Source: Favolaschia claudopus (lineage: Eukaryota > Basidiomycota > Agaricomycetes > Agaricales > Mycenaceae). Taken from it: a DNA stretch of 64,000 nt. The DNA lies in NCBI GenBank assembly GCA_037176885.1, contig JAWWNJ010000008.1, positions 1,736,001 through 1,800,000 of the forward strand, given 5' to 3'. The position numbers and the translations under genes were made by a program. A model generated the notes under the pieces. That model worked only from the letters and a program-made list of their open reading frames with translations, was not told the origin of the DNA and ran no database searches. Positions 32,810 through 43,350 of the stretch are shown here, piece after piece. Positions within the stretch are counted from its first letter, which is position 1. Each line of letters begins with the position of its first letter.

Positions 32810-33749
32810 ATGGCAGATGCATATTCTGAGATGCGCGACCGCGCTCTCCGCCGAACCGCGAGCGAAATTCGCCGGAGTTTGGTTAGTGGATCATTCAATT
32901 CGTCCTCCTCGCTGAATGTCTCACACTACAGAATCTTCCGTCTCCGCCTCCTTCACCGACCCTCGATGAAAATGTACGACCCGCCGACCTCGGAATCCCC
33001 GCTATTTATCTGGATTCCAACGGCGACATTTTGCCTGCCTGGCGTCGCACCCCCATCGAAGTGTTGAAGACAGCCCCGCCTTTCCGCTCCTGGGGTCCCC
33101 ATCGTCCCGAGGATGCCGCTGGTCCAGCGCGCACTGTGACGGCGATTCGTTCCACACGCAACGCGTCAAACTCTGCCTCTACCTCCGCCCTCGCCGCTGC
33201 TCCCGCTCCCGCCCCGCAAATTGCGCGCGCGCCACGAATCCTTCAGCCCGCGCCCCAGCCGGTTGAGGCAGTGCCTCCGCCTCCGCCTCCGCCTCCGTTC
33301 GAGGGATATCGCGTACCGCGTCTACATCCTCTTACGGAGCGCTCGCTGTACAACGATGCGGCTCGGCCTCCGATCTTGGCATCCCCGAAACCACACCACG
33401 TCTGCGGCATATGTCTCTCTGTCAAATCGCATCCGGTTTCGTACGTTTCTCTTTCGTGTTTGTGACGCCCTGCACTACTAATACCTATGTCCGCTTGCTC
33501 AGATATCCGTGCGGACATGGCCATTGCTATGTCTGCATTCGCCTGTGGCTGGAAAAGGCGTGGACGTGCCCCCAATGCACCCAGCAAATGTACATGCCCC
33601 CGTTTCGTCATTACGGGGAGGAGGACAGTATCACATTCGACTATCCTTTCTGGGTAGATGACAGTCGCGTTTCTTACTCATTCGATGGACTTGATTTCCC
33701 CGCTGCGCCCCCACGCCGTATTGTGCTGGACCTCACCGACGCGCCGTAG
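32810..33749 (+). CDS. RING finger protein, 275 residues
   Basis: Exons 32810..32881, 32932..33440 and 33503..33749 join in phase. The N-terminal part is MADAYSEMRDRALRRTASEI; the middle is Ala/Pro-rich (APAPAPQIARAPRI, then an eight-proline run). The RING domain is at about residues 178-230: HHVCGICLSVKSHPVS, then YPCGHGHCYVCIRLWLEKAW with TCPQC, giving C-x2-C, C-x-H-x2-C-x2-C and C-x2-C as in C3HC4 RING-HC ubiquitin ligases. The second intron falls inside the RING. The C-terminal region (DSITFDYPFWVDDSRVSYSF) is acidic/aromatic. The substrate is unknown. Its place within the KDZ-linked block suggests that it belongs to the lineage-specific set of RING genes. Confidence 0.7.
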
Positions 33750-33909
33750 TTTGCCCTGCCTCATATTGCTCCTCATCTCATGTATAATTTATGACTTATG
33801 CTTATGAAATGAATTATGTTGGCCATGAATTTGTTTACTGTGCTCCGCGACATGATAGAACGAAAGAACCAAAGTAAAAAAAAATGAATTTGTGTGGTGT
33901 ACAACAATA

Positions 33910-34276
33910 TCAAGGCATCCAGACCCCGTCACTAGCCTCATACCACATTTGAATGCCCTGTCGCGAAGTCTTTGAAGTGTCGGATTTGAGGAGGACGAGT
34001 ACATACGGTGGAAACATGGGCTATAAGCCTGCACCGCTCCTCCAGCTCGTCGAGGTTGGTGATCCACGGCTCGCGTCGAATTCCATCCCACGCAACGCGG
34101 AGGTTGTAATATCCAAAGGCAATGAAATATTTTCCGATGACGAATTTGTAAAATTGCGCGGTGGTGCGCTGGTCGAGGGCTTCGAGGTACTGTGGCCAAT
34201 GGAACCGCAAAAATCGACGCTTGGCGGGGTCGATGGGGACTCGAGGACGCGCAGGGTGACGAGCAGAGCGACGCAT
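33910..34276 (-). CDS. Short paralogue of the 849-residue family (N-terminal domain only), 105 residues
   Basis: Exon 34007..34276 starts MRRSARHPARPRVPIDPAKR and contains FLRFHWPQYLEALDQRTTAQ, then FYKFVIGKYFIAFGYYN, the same arrangement as FFKQFVDDYRAAAETKKTGP with FYEKVGHRYLAKYGYN in the long gene. A GT-AG intron (donor GTATGT) in phase 0 leads to a 16-codon last exon 33910..33957 ending MWYEASDGVWMP. It stops there, so only the first of the family's blocks is present. It may be a relic that has found a stop codon, or a genuine short form. Confidence 0.5.
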
Positions 34277-34547
34277 GGGAGGAAGTGAAAAAACAAGATA
34301 GTGATGAGTCTGACTACACATGGAAACCCGAAATCCCGACAAAGCCGGAGCGGCACAGCCTCTGTCCGGTTCCGATTCATTTTTTATATTTAGTCGACGC
34401 GTCGACGCGTTTGGTCAAGTACCGTGAGCGCGTTGGGCGTTTCATGTGATCACAAAGTCGCGTCACCTCTGACTTTTCCGCTCACTTTCCCGCTTCGCCT
34501 CGCCTGTTCCTCCGCCGTCCGTCACGGTGCCGCCTTCGTTTTCCGCC

Positions 34548-35648
34548 ATGTCTTCTGCACAAGCTCGGCAAAGTCACAAGCGGCAGGCGGTTCTCCCTCA
34601 GCTTGTGGTCAGCCACACAGCAAGTCAAGAAAGCTTTCGCAGTGCGGATAACCGGCGGCAGCGGACGCGGATCGGTACGGTGGCGGATACGGCGGCTCCC
34701 TCCCGACTCGAAGACCTCGGCGCATGGCACCAGGAAGATCTCGCTACCAGCCGCGCGCGTGAAGACCTCGACTTCACTTATCAATTAGGCGCGTTGCTTG
34801 CAGAGGAGCCTGATCTCGCGGTACCCGATGGGATTAACGTCGTGTCGGCTGAGACTAGACCTTCCAGCGTGCGTTTGTCTACTTTCTCTTCAGAGGTGAA
34901 TACTGATTTGATATGGTGACTGCAGGAACGACCCCTGCGTGCTTGGTATCCCCTCCGCGATGAATACGTCGCTGAGCTGTTGCGTCGGGATGGACGGGGT
35001 TCACCCAAAGTCTATGAACGGTGCGCGGGTGGGCATGGAAGGTGTGAGGGGTCGGCGGATTTTCGCTGGGCTAACGAGCAATGTTTTGGAGAGGCGATGT
35101 ACTGTCAGGAGTGCATTGTCGCCTCCCATGCGCGCCTCCCGACGCATTTCATCGAGGTGTGTGCTTAATTTCAGCTCTCTCTTGCGTGTTTCTTGTATTT
35201 CGGCGCTCGTCGCTACGACTTGTCTCCATTCCTCGTTTTTTGCATTGTCATGAAGCGTATTCTGATTTCTTTTCGATAGCATTGGTCGGGCACGTACTTT
35301 GAGCGAACAACGCTGAAAGCGCTGGGGCTGCGAATGCAGCTTAATCACCGTTCGGGTGTGGTATGCCCTTACAGGCGCGCAGTCCCCAACGACTTCACTC
35401 TGTATGACCTTTCTGGTGTACACGAGATTGCGGTGGACTATTGCGGGTGTCGCACGGAGGATGGGTCGGAGGAGGGTGGGGAGCCGCTGGCACCGCGCAC
35501 GCAGCTGCTGCGGGCTTGCTGGTGGCCGGCGACGATTTGGGAGCCTCGCACCTGCGCGACGTTTTCCGTTATGAGGCTATTTCAGGTGTTGAATTGCCTA
35601 GGAAAATTGTCAGCGTACGACTTCCTTCGCGGCTTAGAAATGAAATGA
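34548..35648 (+). pseudogene. KDZ transposon gene, CxC2 5' fragment with intact splicing, 306 residues
   Basis: Exons 34548..34868, 34926..35156 and 35280..35648 join in phase with no stop from MSSAQARQSHKRQAVLP. The second exon encodes LRAWYPLRDEYVAELLRRDG and GEAMYCQECIVASHARLP; the third HWSGTYFERTTLKALGLRMQ, LYDLSGVHEIAVDYCGC, LLRACWWPATIWEPRTCATF and SAYDFLRGLEMK, then TGA. This is the CxC2 cysteine cluster of KDZ transposases. The remainder of CxC2 and the whole KDZ catalytic domain are absent. Because reading frame and splice sites are intact, the piece could still be translated, but it cannot transpose. Similarity is lost at about 35640, next to a short CCGGCCCTGCCGG palindrome. Confidence 0.7.
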
Positions 35649-38600
35649 CCGGCCCTGCCGGTTGACGACCTTGCTTTAGCTGAATCTCGTGACATCAATA
35701 TTGTGTGTTCAGTAGTTGAAAAGTTCCTTTTTCTTTGTATTCACGGCGTTTAAAGTGGATGCTGAATTCAGTTATTCTAACTATGGTTACGTCGACTGTA
35801 TTCCATAGCAATGCAAGTGCATGTAATGTAAAAGATAGCCAAAGAGTTCTGAAGTCATGTAGTCCTGCCGCAACATTACTGACAGTGAAGAAAATACGCT
35901 GACAAAGTAGGCAGGTCGTGTTCAGTTGCGTTGGTATAATCAGCGCGTCTGGTCCCATTGTACTTCAGGACGACTGCATTGCCGAGAAAAGGTTTCGCGA
36001 GTCCAGATGTAATGCGCTGAACAGCTCGATTGACGTGCCTCTCGGAATCACAGAACAAATGCAAAGGATAACGAAGGAGATCTTTGTTGAGAGCTCTTTG
36101 GAGCACGACGCTATTGGCGGTTCCCTTGCAGTGAGGTTCAAGCACGGGGACGGGACAAGCCCTGCCGCAATCGCGCGTGTAATAGTGTTAACATTATTGT
36201 AATACAACACAGTACTTACTGCAAGCTACATTGCAATGTCCCCAGTAGCTACTGATCAGTAAGAGGTGCAACAATGTAATGTGGCTGCAAATCAATCTTT
36301 CATGCCCCATTTAGGATACTGATCCACCTCCCAGCTTGCCATCTGATGGGTCTTTGCTGATGGTCAATTTGACGTGATGAGGTACGGTGTTTGCCGGGTG
36401 TTTGAGCAAATTAATTAAATTGATTTAGAATTCTCCGGATTATCCGGATATCGTGTTCACGATATCGTAATGTCACATGTCACACGTTGTGACACTGCTT
36501 CCCGCACCTCCGCCCTTGCCTCCGCCTACCCTCCTGCTCGCTTCTGCTTGCCCCACCCCATATACCCTCGGTCTATGCTTCCTTATACCACCACTCTGCT
36601 GCTGCTACTCGATTCTCCTGCTCTGCTGGCGTATATCACCGTCTAACTGCCGTTGTATTTGCCAGCAAATCGAATGCCGTTCCTGCTTGTACCGCATCGA
36701 TGGCGGTTCCCTGCGCTCCAGTGCTTGTGGCGCCGAACTTACAAGTATCAAGATGCATTTTGAAAGATTGGAATACAGCCGTGAGGCTCTCTCCGTCCGC
36801 TGTCCGCATCCGTCCCGCACCCGGCCTTATACCCGCCGCTTATACCCGCCTCTCATGGCTCCTCGCAGCCCAACTGCTGTCTCGAACACACAAGCTGAGT
36901 AGCTCTTATTTTTCTCTCATAAGCCAGGTCATCCTTACCTTCCTCACCCTTCAACAACACTTGTCGTTTGGTTCCCGTGGTGGTGCCCCCGGCCGCTGCA
37001 ACACCGCTCAACACCCTGGCTTATTCGTCTCTAACTCCAAGCGCCTCTCTACGAAGGTCGCACGCTGTATGTGTATTGTGTATGTTCGGGGTTAGATGGT
37101 GCGTCACTGCTGTCTTGTTTCTTGATTCAATATCTCACTTACCGTTCCCTCGTCGCAGCCTCGCTCTTCGCGGATCCCCTTACAACACTCTTATTCCCTT
37201 CTTTCAACCTCATCACCCCCCCTCCGCTTCATTCCGTCTTGTTCGACACAGGGTTCGCTTCGTCACCCCACTCTCGCTTCTGCCCTCTCCCCGTCCCCAT
37301 CCCCTTCTGCTCGTCCTCGCCATCTCACTTCCGACCTCCCCCCACTCTTCTCCCCCCTTATTCCCCCCTTATTCTACTGCCTTTACGTCGTCGTCAAGAT
37401 ACTCGGCACTCAACGACTTTATAACTCTTCGTCCCTGCTCGACACGCGTTCCAGAAACTGAGCCACTTACGGATTCTGGCTTCTCCTAAGTTCGTCGACT
37501 TTGTCGCATCACATCTTTATCCAGCTGTTTCTGCCTTCGTTTGAGAGACTTCAACCTTTTGCCTGCTGCTATTTCTCCTGTACCTGAGTTGTAGTTGATG
37601 TACTTAGTTGATGCAGCAAATGATGAATTCAATCAAAAGTGACTCCCCCCTCACATTTCTGTGAGATTGAGCGCACAACGCTGATTCAAGAGCTCGAAAT
37701 TACTTGAATCGACGCATATGCTGTGTTCGGCCGATGCTTCGGACGCATCGGCTCAACGTCTCATTGGCTGGAAGACGCATCCGAGGTGGGCGCCTAATTC
37801 AGAACCTCGGCGCTAATTCTTTTTTTCGCGTTCGTTCAACCCCTACAGGTCATCATACCATGCAGAAATATCTGTCAAGACTCTATATAAGGTAGGCCAC
37901 AACATAGCTCAAACTCTGACCTTCATCCCTTCTATGGCATCCGGTACATAAACTTCGTCGTTTCGAGCGAAGTCTTGTACTAAGTTCTTACACCACTACT
38001 TAGGCACAAAGCTGAACAATTTTATACCCTCCAACTCAGAAGGTCAAAACAGAACTTTTTCCGAAAATATATTGTTTGGGGGATGTCTTAAACCAGTTCT
38101 TAGCTAAAACCTCGGTCCTATGTGATGGGTAAGTCCAGTAAACGGGGTGAACACGATGTGTTTGATTTTCTGAAGTTTGAAAACTAGCTCAATTTGAATG
38201 TAAAAGAAATTATACCAGTAACTCGTCTATGAATCCGAGATTTTTTGTTGAGATTTGCATATGTAGGCCTACAGTGAAGCAAGAGATTTTGAACTTGACT
38301 CATGTCATAGCACCTGAACTAGCGCATCTTAAAGCAAAATTGAGTGGTATATACATACTAGATTGAGTAAATACCTTTTAGAAGAGCAGAAAGGAGCTTT
38401 AGGAGCGGGTTACAGCTCCCTTGAATGGGTTTTACACCCATTCATTGAGATTATAATATTTCATTCTATAAATTCGATACAGCCTTCGTTTTAGCTCAAT
38501 GCTCATCAGATATACCTTTATATTCACTATCAACGCAATTGATGTCACAAAGTCTACCCAGAAACAGTGCAAACCAAATTCTCGCTGCTTTGATGTCAAA

Positions 38601-38749
38601 ATTTCCGAATTCGGACACGGGCGTTGAGTATCGGTGATCGCACCGAGCGCCCGGGCCACTCGGAAACGATTCCGACGGGTGTGAGTCACGCTGTCACTCT
38701 GCCACCTCAGCACCTTCCTCCACCACCTTGCTGTTATGCCCGTGCACAA
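35649..38749. other. Intergenic, no gene recognised
   Basis: 35.65-36.4 kb is AT-rich without features. 36.48-37.5 kb has several Pro/Leu/Ser-rich open frames in a C/T-rich region that lack domains. 37.6-38.6 kb is AT-rich. A CCGAATTCGG palindrome lies at about 38604. I see no transposase or RNA gene. Confidence 0.4.
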
Positions 38750-39480
38750 CACCCTGCCAGTCTACCCCTCATTTGGATTCATCTGGATCTCCGACTTCTT
38801 CCCGGGACCTATCAGCATCAACCATCCTTGCTCCGGCCTACATAGCCACCCAGCCTGCCGGAGCAATATGGATATCCTTGATCCTTGTCCGCTCATGCTG
38901 ATATCCTTACGGAGTCCTCACCCAACCGATCCTATGATTCCTACCCACCTTCCCTCACTCGGATTCATACCGATGCTTGACTTGACTTGTCCGTTGGACC
39001 CTTCCGCATCCCTCATCAATGCTCCGGCCCAATCCATCACTCATGATGCCGGAGCAATGCAGACTTACCCTGGTTCCCATCCGCTCTCACCATTCCTCTC
39101 ACGGAGTCCTCCCACATACGATCCTATCCTTCCCATTCATCCCCCGCATCATCTTGGGCTCATATGGATCTTGGACTTCACCGATGAACCTTCCTGCATT
39201 ACTTGTCGATGCTCCGGCCTGCACAGCCACTCGTCCGGCCGGAGCAATGCGGACTTCCTCCTGGTCCTCCTCTGTTCATCCCAATACTCCTACGGAGCCC
39301 TCTCGCATCCCAACCTATGTTTCCGATTCATTCCCGCTTCATCTGGATTCCCGTGGAAGTCATCCGACTTGGTTATCACGTTCATCCCGCTACTCCTCCT
39401 ATTCTCTTATGCTGATGACATCTACTCAGCCGAGACATTGGACGAGGTGCACCCAAGGTTCATCCGGATTCACTTCTACC
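38750..39480 (+). repeat. 190-bp tandem repeat, three clear units
   Basis: GCCGGAGCAAT starts at 38857, 39048 and 39238, a 190-191-base period. Each unit also has GCTCCGGCC about 25 bases before it (so the two words form a hairpin), an ACGGAGTCCTC or ACGGAGCCCTC word, and a TTGGATTCATMTGGATC-type word. A partial fourth unit continues to about 39480. Open frames of 283 and 214 codons that cover it are by-products of the repeat. Confidence 0.8.
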
Positions 39481-40439
39481 TCCCTCGGATCCATTCCTGT
39501 TCATCCTCGAGTTCCCCGCATGTCCGACTTGTTCGCCCGGTTCACCCGGCCATCCGTCCGGCCCGGCTCCCCCGGCCCGGCCGGTGATCCGATCAATTCC
39601 CTTATCCGGCCATACTACATCCCTGCGGACTCATCCCCTCATCCTCAGTTCGCTCGGACGTGAGATGCCTTGCATCGAACTCTGCAGTCCTCCTCCGGAC
39701 TCAACATTATGTCATCTATCTTCCCCGGCATCATTGGTATGCATCATATGACTATGCTTCTTTCTTATTGTCTTTATTGTTCTCGCCCGGTACTTACCTC
39801 TTGCCTTATTGTTCTTACTGCTGTACCGCACTTCTTACTTATTGTTCTTATTGTCTTGTACATACTTCTGGCTTCATTTGGATATATCTCCGTACTTACT
39901 TTAAATACCTACAGTCTCCCGATTGTATTCCTTAGTTTGATAATTAACGTTGTCTCCCTGTCTTACTGTCCGGATCTCCTCCCGCTCATCTCCCTCTCGT
40001 CCGGACTTCTCCTTTGACAACATCTCTTGGTCTTGTGTGTTCGGACATCTCTCATATCCTCGTCCGAACTCGTCCGGCTCCTTATAGCCTTGGCCGACCT
40101 TTCGTCCGGCTTGTTCCCACGCCCTCGGCCAAGCCTCCTTTGCTCACCTGGACTTGCTTGACTTTGTCAAGCCTCGACCTCGATCCCTGCTCATCCCTTG
40201 GCTTTCGGGCAAGCCTTCCCGTACTTCGTCCTACCTTGCCCAGCTCGCCCGGCTCCCCCGATTCGCCCGGACCCTCGTCCGGCCCGATCACGTGACCTCC
40301 TTCGTCCGGCCTTGCTCCGGCCTGGCCAAGTTCCGGCTTGGTCTTATTGCGAATCGGTTTCCACCAGCCTGCGGGTTTTAGCCGCCCTTGTTGTCTTCCC
40401 TCCTTGTGTTCCTCTCGTGTAGGCTGACAGTTCCCACTC
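39481..40439. other. CCGG-rich, pyrimidine-rich stretch
   Basis: Dense CGTCCGG, GCCCGG and CTCGTCC words on the plus strand suggest an LTR or other transposon non-coding part, but no target-site duplication, primer-binding site or polyprotein was found. Confidence 0.3.
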
Positions 40440-40520
40440 ATCCTTAATCTACCTGTGGTGTAGTGGTTTTGATATCCGTAGTTCTGGGTTCGACCTAGCC
40501 CGAATTCTACTTCGGCATCT
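40440..40520 (+). mobile_element. tRNA-derived SINE head (or tRNA-like relic)
   Basis: TGGTGTAGTGG (about 40453-40463) fits the RNA polymerase III A box, and GGGTTCGACCT (about 40485-40495) fits the B box, about 32 bases apart as in a tRNA gene. The sequence between them cannot form a normal anticodon arm, and there is no acceptor stem closing the structure, so it is not a functional tRNA. A C/T-rich tail follows. The 3' limit is unknown. Confidence 0.5.
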
Positions 40521-41774
40521 CATCTGTTCCTCATTGCGTCTCGGACCGGAACCTACCTCCTCTCTCCCTCTTCCTTCTTCCTTCTTTCCGGCACGGATAT
40601 AACACTTGCCTTCTTTCTCCCTCCTCTCTGCTCTCGCTCAACGACCCGACTGACAATCACAGTCAGAAACATCAATCAACACACTCACCCCACCTTCGGA
40701 CGCCTGCGCCGACGACAGTAGCTGCTCAATGGCGGCGGTGACACGACCGCCGCAGCTGCACCCGATTGCCCGACCTTGGAACGACGGTGTAGCTGCGGTG
40801 GGTCGAGATGGGGAACGGTGAGGGTCGAAAATGGCATGGTGGGCTGCTGGAGTTTTAATGTATATGATTGGTTGGGGGTTCAGGTGCGTCGTTTTTTCTT
40901 CTGGCATTTCTGTTTATTGTTGCCCCCTTTCAATCTCCTCCCTCGTCTCTCTTTCTTATTGTTACTCTTGTTCCGCTCTGTCCCTGACCACTCCCTTTGC
41001 TACTTTTTTCGTTTACAATTCACTTTTTGGCTTTTACTTCTATCATATTCTATCCGCGCATGCGCCTCCCCCACTCGGCGCCGTCCCTCGCCCACGACGA
41101 TGCGCCGACTACTCACCATCCTCATCCGCCGCCATCCACCACCTACCACGGTTGCTATACCGGCTCGCTTTCACACCGCGCCGTATTCAATTGGCTGACC
41201 CGCACCCACACCCGCCCTACCCCTAGCTCTTCCTCGACCTTTCCTCGTGCCCATACCTCTCAACTTACCCGTCAACACCCGTTGCCGTCACTGTCCCCCC
41301 CTCTATCCCGAACCACATCAATTGCCTGCTCAATCGCTACGCCCACTGCGCGCCCCTATCAAATCAAATTCCATCGTGAGCTGCGTCAACATCAGTGCGG
41401 GCGGTGCAGTATTAATCTCTTTTCTGTCTTTTTTTTTTTTTGTTCTTTTGCGTTGCTGATGTCATCTGTATTACGTTTGTTTAATAAATACTGTTTGAAA
41501 TTGTTTAAAATTAATATTTTCGAGTTTTTTGACAGTCGTGCGACTAGGCCAGGTAATGCCGCAGACTTGCCGAGGGAAAAATCAGTTCCCTTCCCCACAA
41601 GGAAATTATCATCAGATTTGCACCGGAACTACTTGCCGGGACAGATTAAAACAATCATTACAGCCTTGGCCATCATTTACAGCGGCATTACATTACCGCA
41701 TGAATTACTGGCCAGCTACTACTGGGAAAAATGCAATGCGGTATCCAGTAGTTACTGTACATAATGCATTATCA
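40521..41774. other. Spacer, repeat-like
   Basis: Several Pro/Ser-rich frames at 40.7-41.4 kb have no domain. A thymine run is at about 41432. At 41560-41776 there is repeat-like sequence sharing CATAATGCATTATCAC with 25735-25750. Confidence 0.35.
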
Positions 41775-42166
41775 CTACAAGTCTTGGTGATCGCGCAGCT
41801 CAATAGCAATCATTCTGGGGTAATCTAAAAAAGTCAAGAGGTGCAAATGTGCGTCCAATGTCGTGTACAGACCTTCGTTCACTGGAAAGAATATGGCTTG
41901 TACTGAGCGCAGCGACTCCTCCGCGATGGTTTCGAGCGACTCCGGGATGGTATTGGAGGGAGCCACTGTTGTTACTGAGCGACACTGCAGGCGATGCTCA
42001 GGCCAGGCCTAGGGAACGGCTCAGAGTGCTGAAGAAAAGGAACGGTCGTGCACACCTGTATGTTATGTTCTGGCGAGCAATACCACACCTCATGGCATCG
42101 ACTACACCACAAGGCAGTCTGGCGATCGCAGACAGCGCAACGGCGAAACGAGGCAGTACCCGCCAT
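41775..42166 (-). CDS. Small MYND-type zinc finger protein, 106 residues
   Basis: Exon 42056..42166 encodes MAGTASFRRCAVCDRQTALW and CSRCHEVWYCSPEHNIQ, giving the first half of a MYND finger (C-x2-C, C-x2-C, then WYC). An intron (42055-41985, GT-AG) joins exon 41775..41984 in phase 0: CRSVTTVAPSNTIPESLETI and SVQAIFFPVNE. In typical MYND fingers a C-x6-H-x3-C follows; here the third cysteine position is a histidine and the last pair is not obvious, so metal binding may be incomplete. SVQAIFFPVNE resembles the stretch following the finger in Agaricomycete MYND proteins. It is probably a truncated relative of longer MYND proteins. Confidence 0.5.
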
Positions 42167-43350
42167 TTAGTAAACGCTTGACAATGAACAACCCAGATTG
42201 TTGCGGAGTTGGAAACTGAGAGGCCTCGCAGCGGTCGTCGATTGCAAGAGGTGGAGGGGAGCAAAGGAACACGAAGCTAAAAAGATGCGATCAAGAGCAA
42301 GTGCATCGGGGTCAACCTGCACAGTGTGCGGCGAGATTGGATATTTACCAACTCCTTTGTCAGGAGTGAGACTTTCTTTTCTCACCTTTGTGAAAACAAA
42401 GGTGGAAACCGTGCTTCCATTGTGCAGATCAAATGACACTTGTCCGCATTAGGACTGCCAAAGTCGAGAAAAGGAAGCTAAGGAGACGCTCATACGCCTA
42501 ACCGCACTGCAACCAAGGGCCGGTACCGCGATACAGATTGCACCTTAAAGTTAAAACAGAGTGCTTCTCTCGACGGCCTGATAGCTGAGGAGGTCAGCAG
42601 TAGCAGACCTGCACGCAGCTTGCACGTACTTCACACTCACCAAGAAGCGGCCTTGAGTTTCGACGCGTCGTGACAACGAGCTTGGTGTTCGGCCGCTTCA
42701 AGGAACCGGTCTCTACTTTCACGACCCTAGAACGGAGGAGTGGGTCGACAAGATTCGGCGAGGTAGGCATCCACAGAACATCGAGCGCATCCGTGTATTT
42801 TAGGTTCTGTCCGTTACAAATCCGGACGTCTTCTGTTCAAGAGTTTCCACTTTCTGCATCTGCCCTCGTTATTTCTCATACGGAGACTGTGGGTCCGCTA
42901 GCGCGTGAAGACCATTGACAACGGACAGCATTGAATTAGCGGTTAAGAGAGCAAAATGCGAGGAGGCACCGGGTCAAAAACCCGCAACGCGCCCCCGTGA
43001 TGATATGCAACGCGCCCCCGTGACAGTCAAAGTCCTCGAGCAAGTTCGCTGTACTGCCTTCTAAGGCCCGGTTGGAAGCCGAGCTTGCAAGTTGTGGAGA
43101 ATCACATATGCGCCGTATGTGAGGAACACATGCCTTGTACGGGCTGTGGAAATATTGGTCGAGGATCTTGGACCGAAAGTGCGACTTCGTGGCTTCCAAT
43201 TGGTCCTGAAGGCCAAGCATAGAAAACAAAAAAAAAAAATCAGTGAATTTGAAGCGTCGTAAGGGAACTACTAGGGCAAATGTATACAGGTCGGGCCAGC
43301 AGTGAAAGTCAGGCGAACCACCAAGTACATGTCCAAGTGCATGAAGCGGT
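42167..43350. other. Spacer with coding-like minus-strand pieces
   Basis: Minus-strand pieces VSFDLHNGSTVSTFVFTK and, after a GTGAGA...GCAG intron, VDPDALALDRIFLASCSFAP may be a gene relic upstream of the MYND gene. GCAACGCGCCCCCGTGA occurs twice, 25 bases apart, at 42984-43023. Nothing else was assigned. Confidence 0.3.

Noticed and set aside
38736..39663. Plus-strand frames of 283 and 214 codons as genes
   Set aside because: They arise from the 190-bp tandem repeat, and the two overlapping frames are equally long.
40450..40500. A tRNA gene
   Set aside because: A and B boxes are present but acceptor and anticodon stems cannot be formed.
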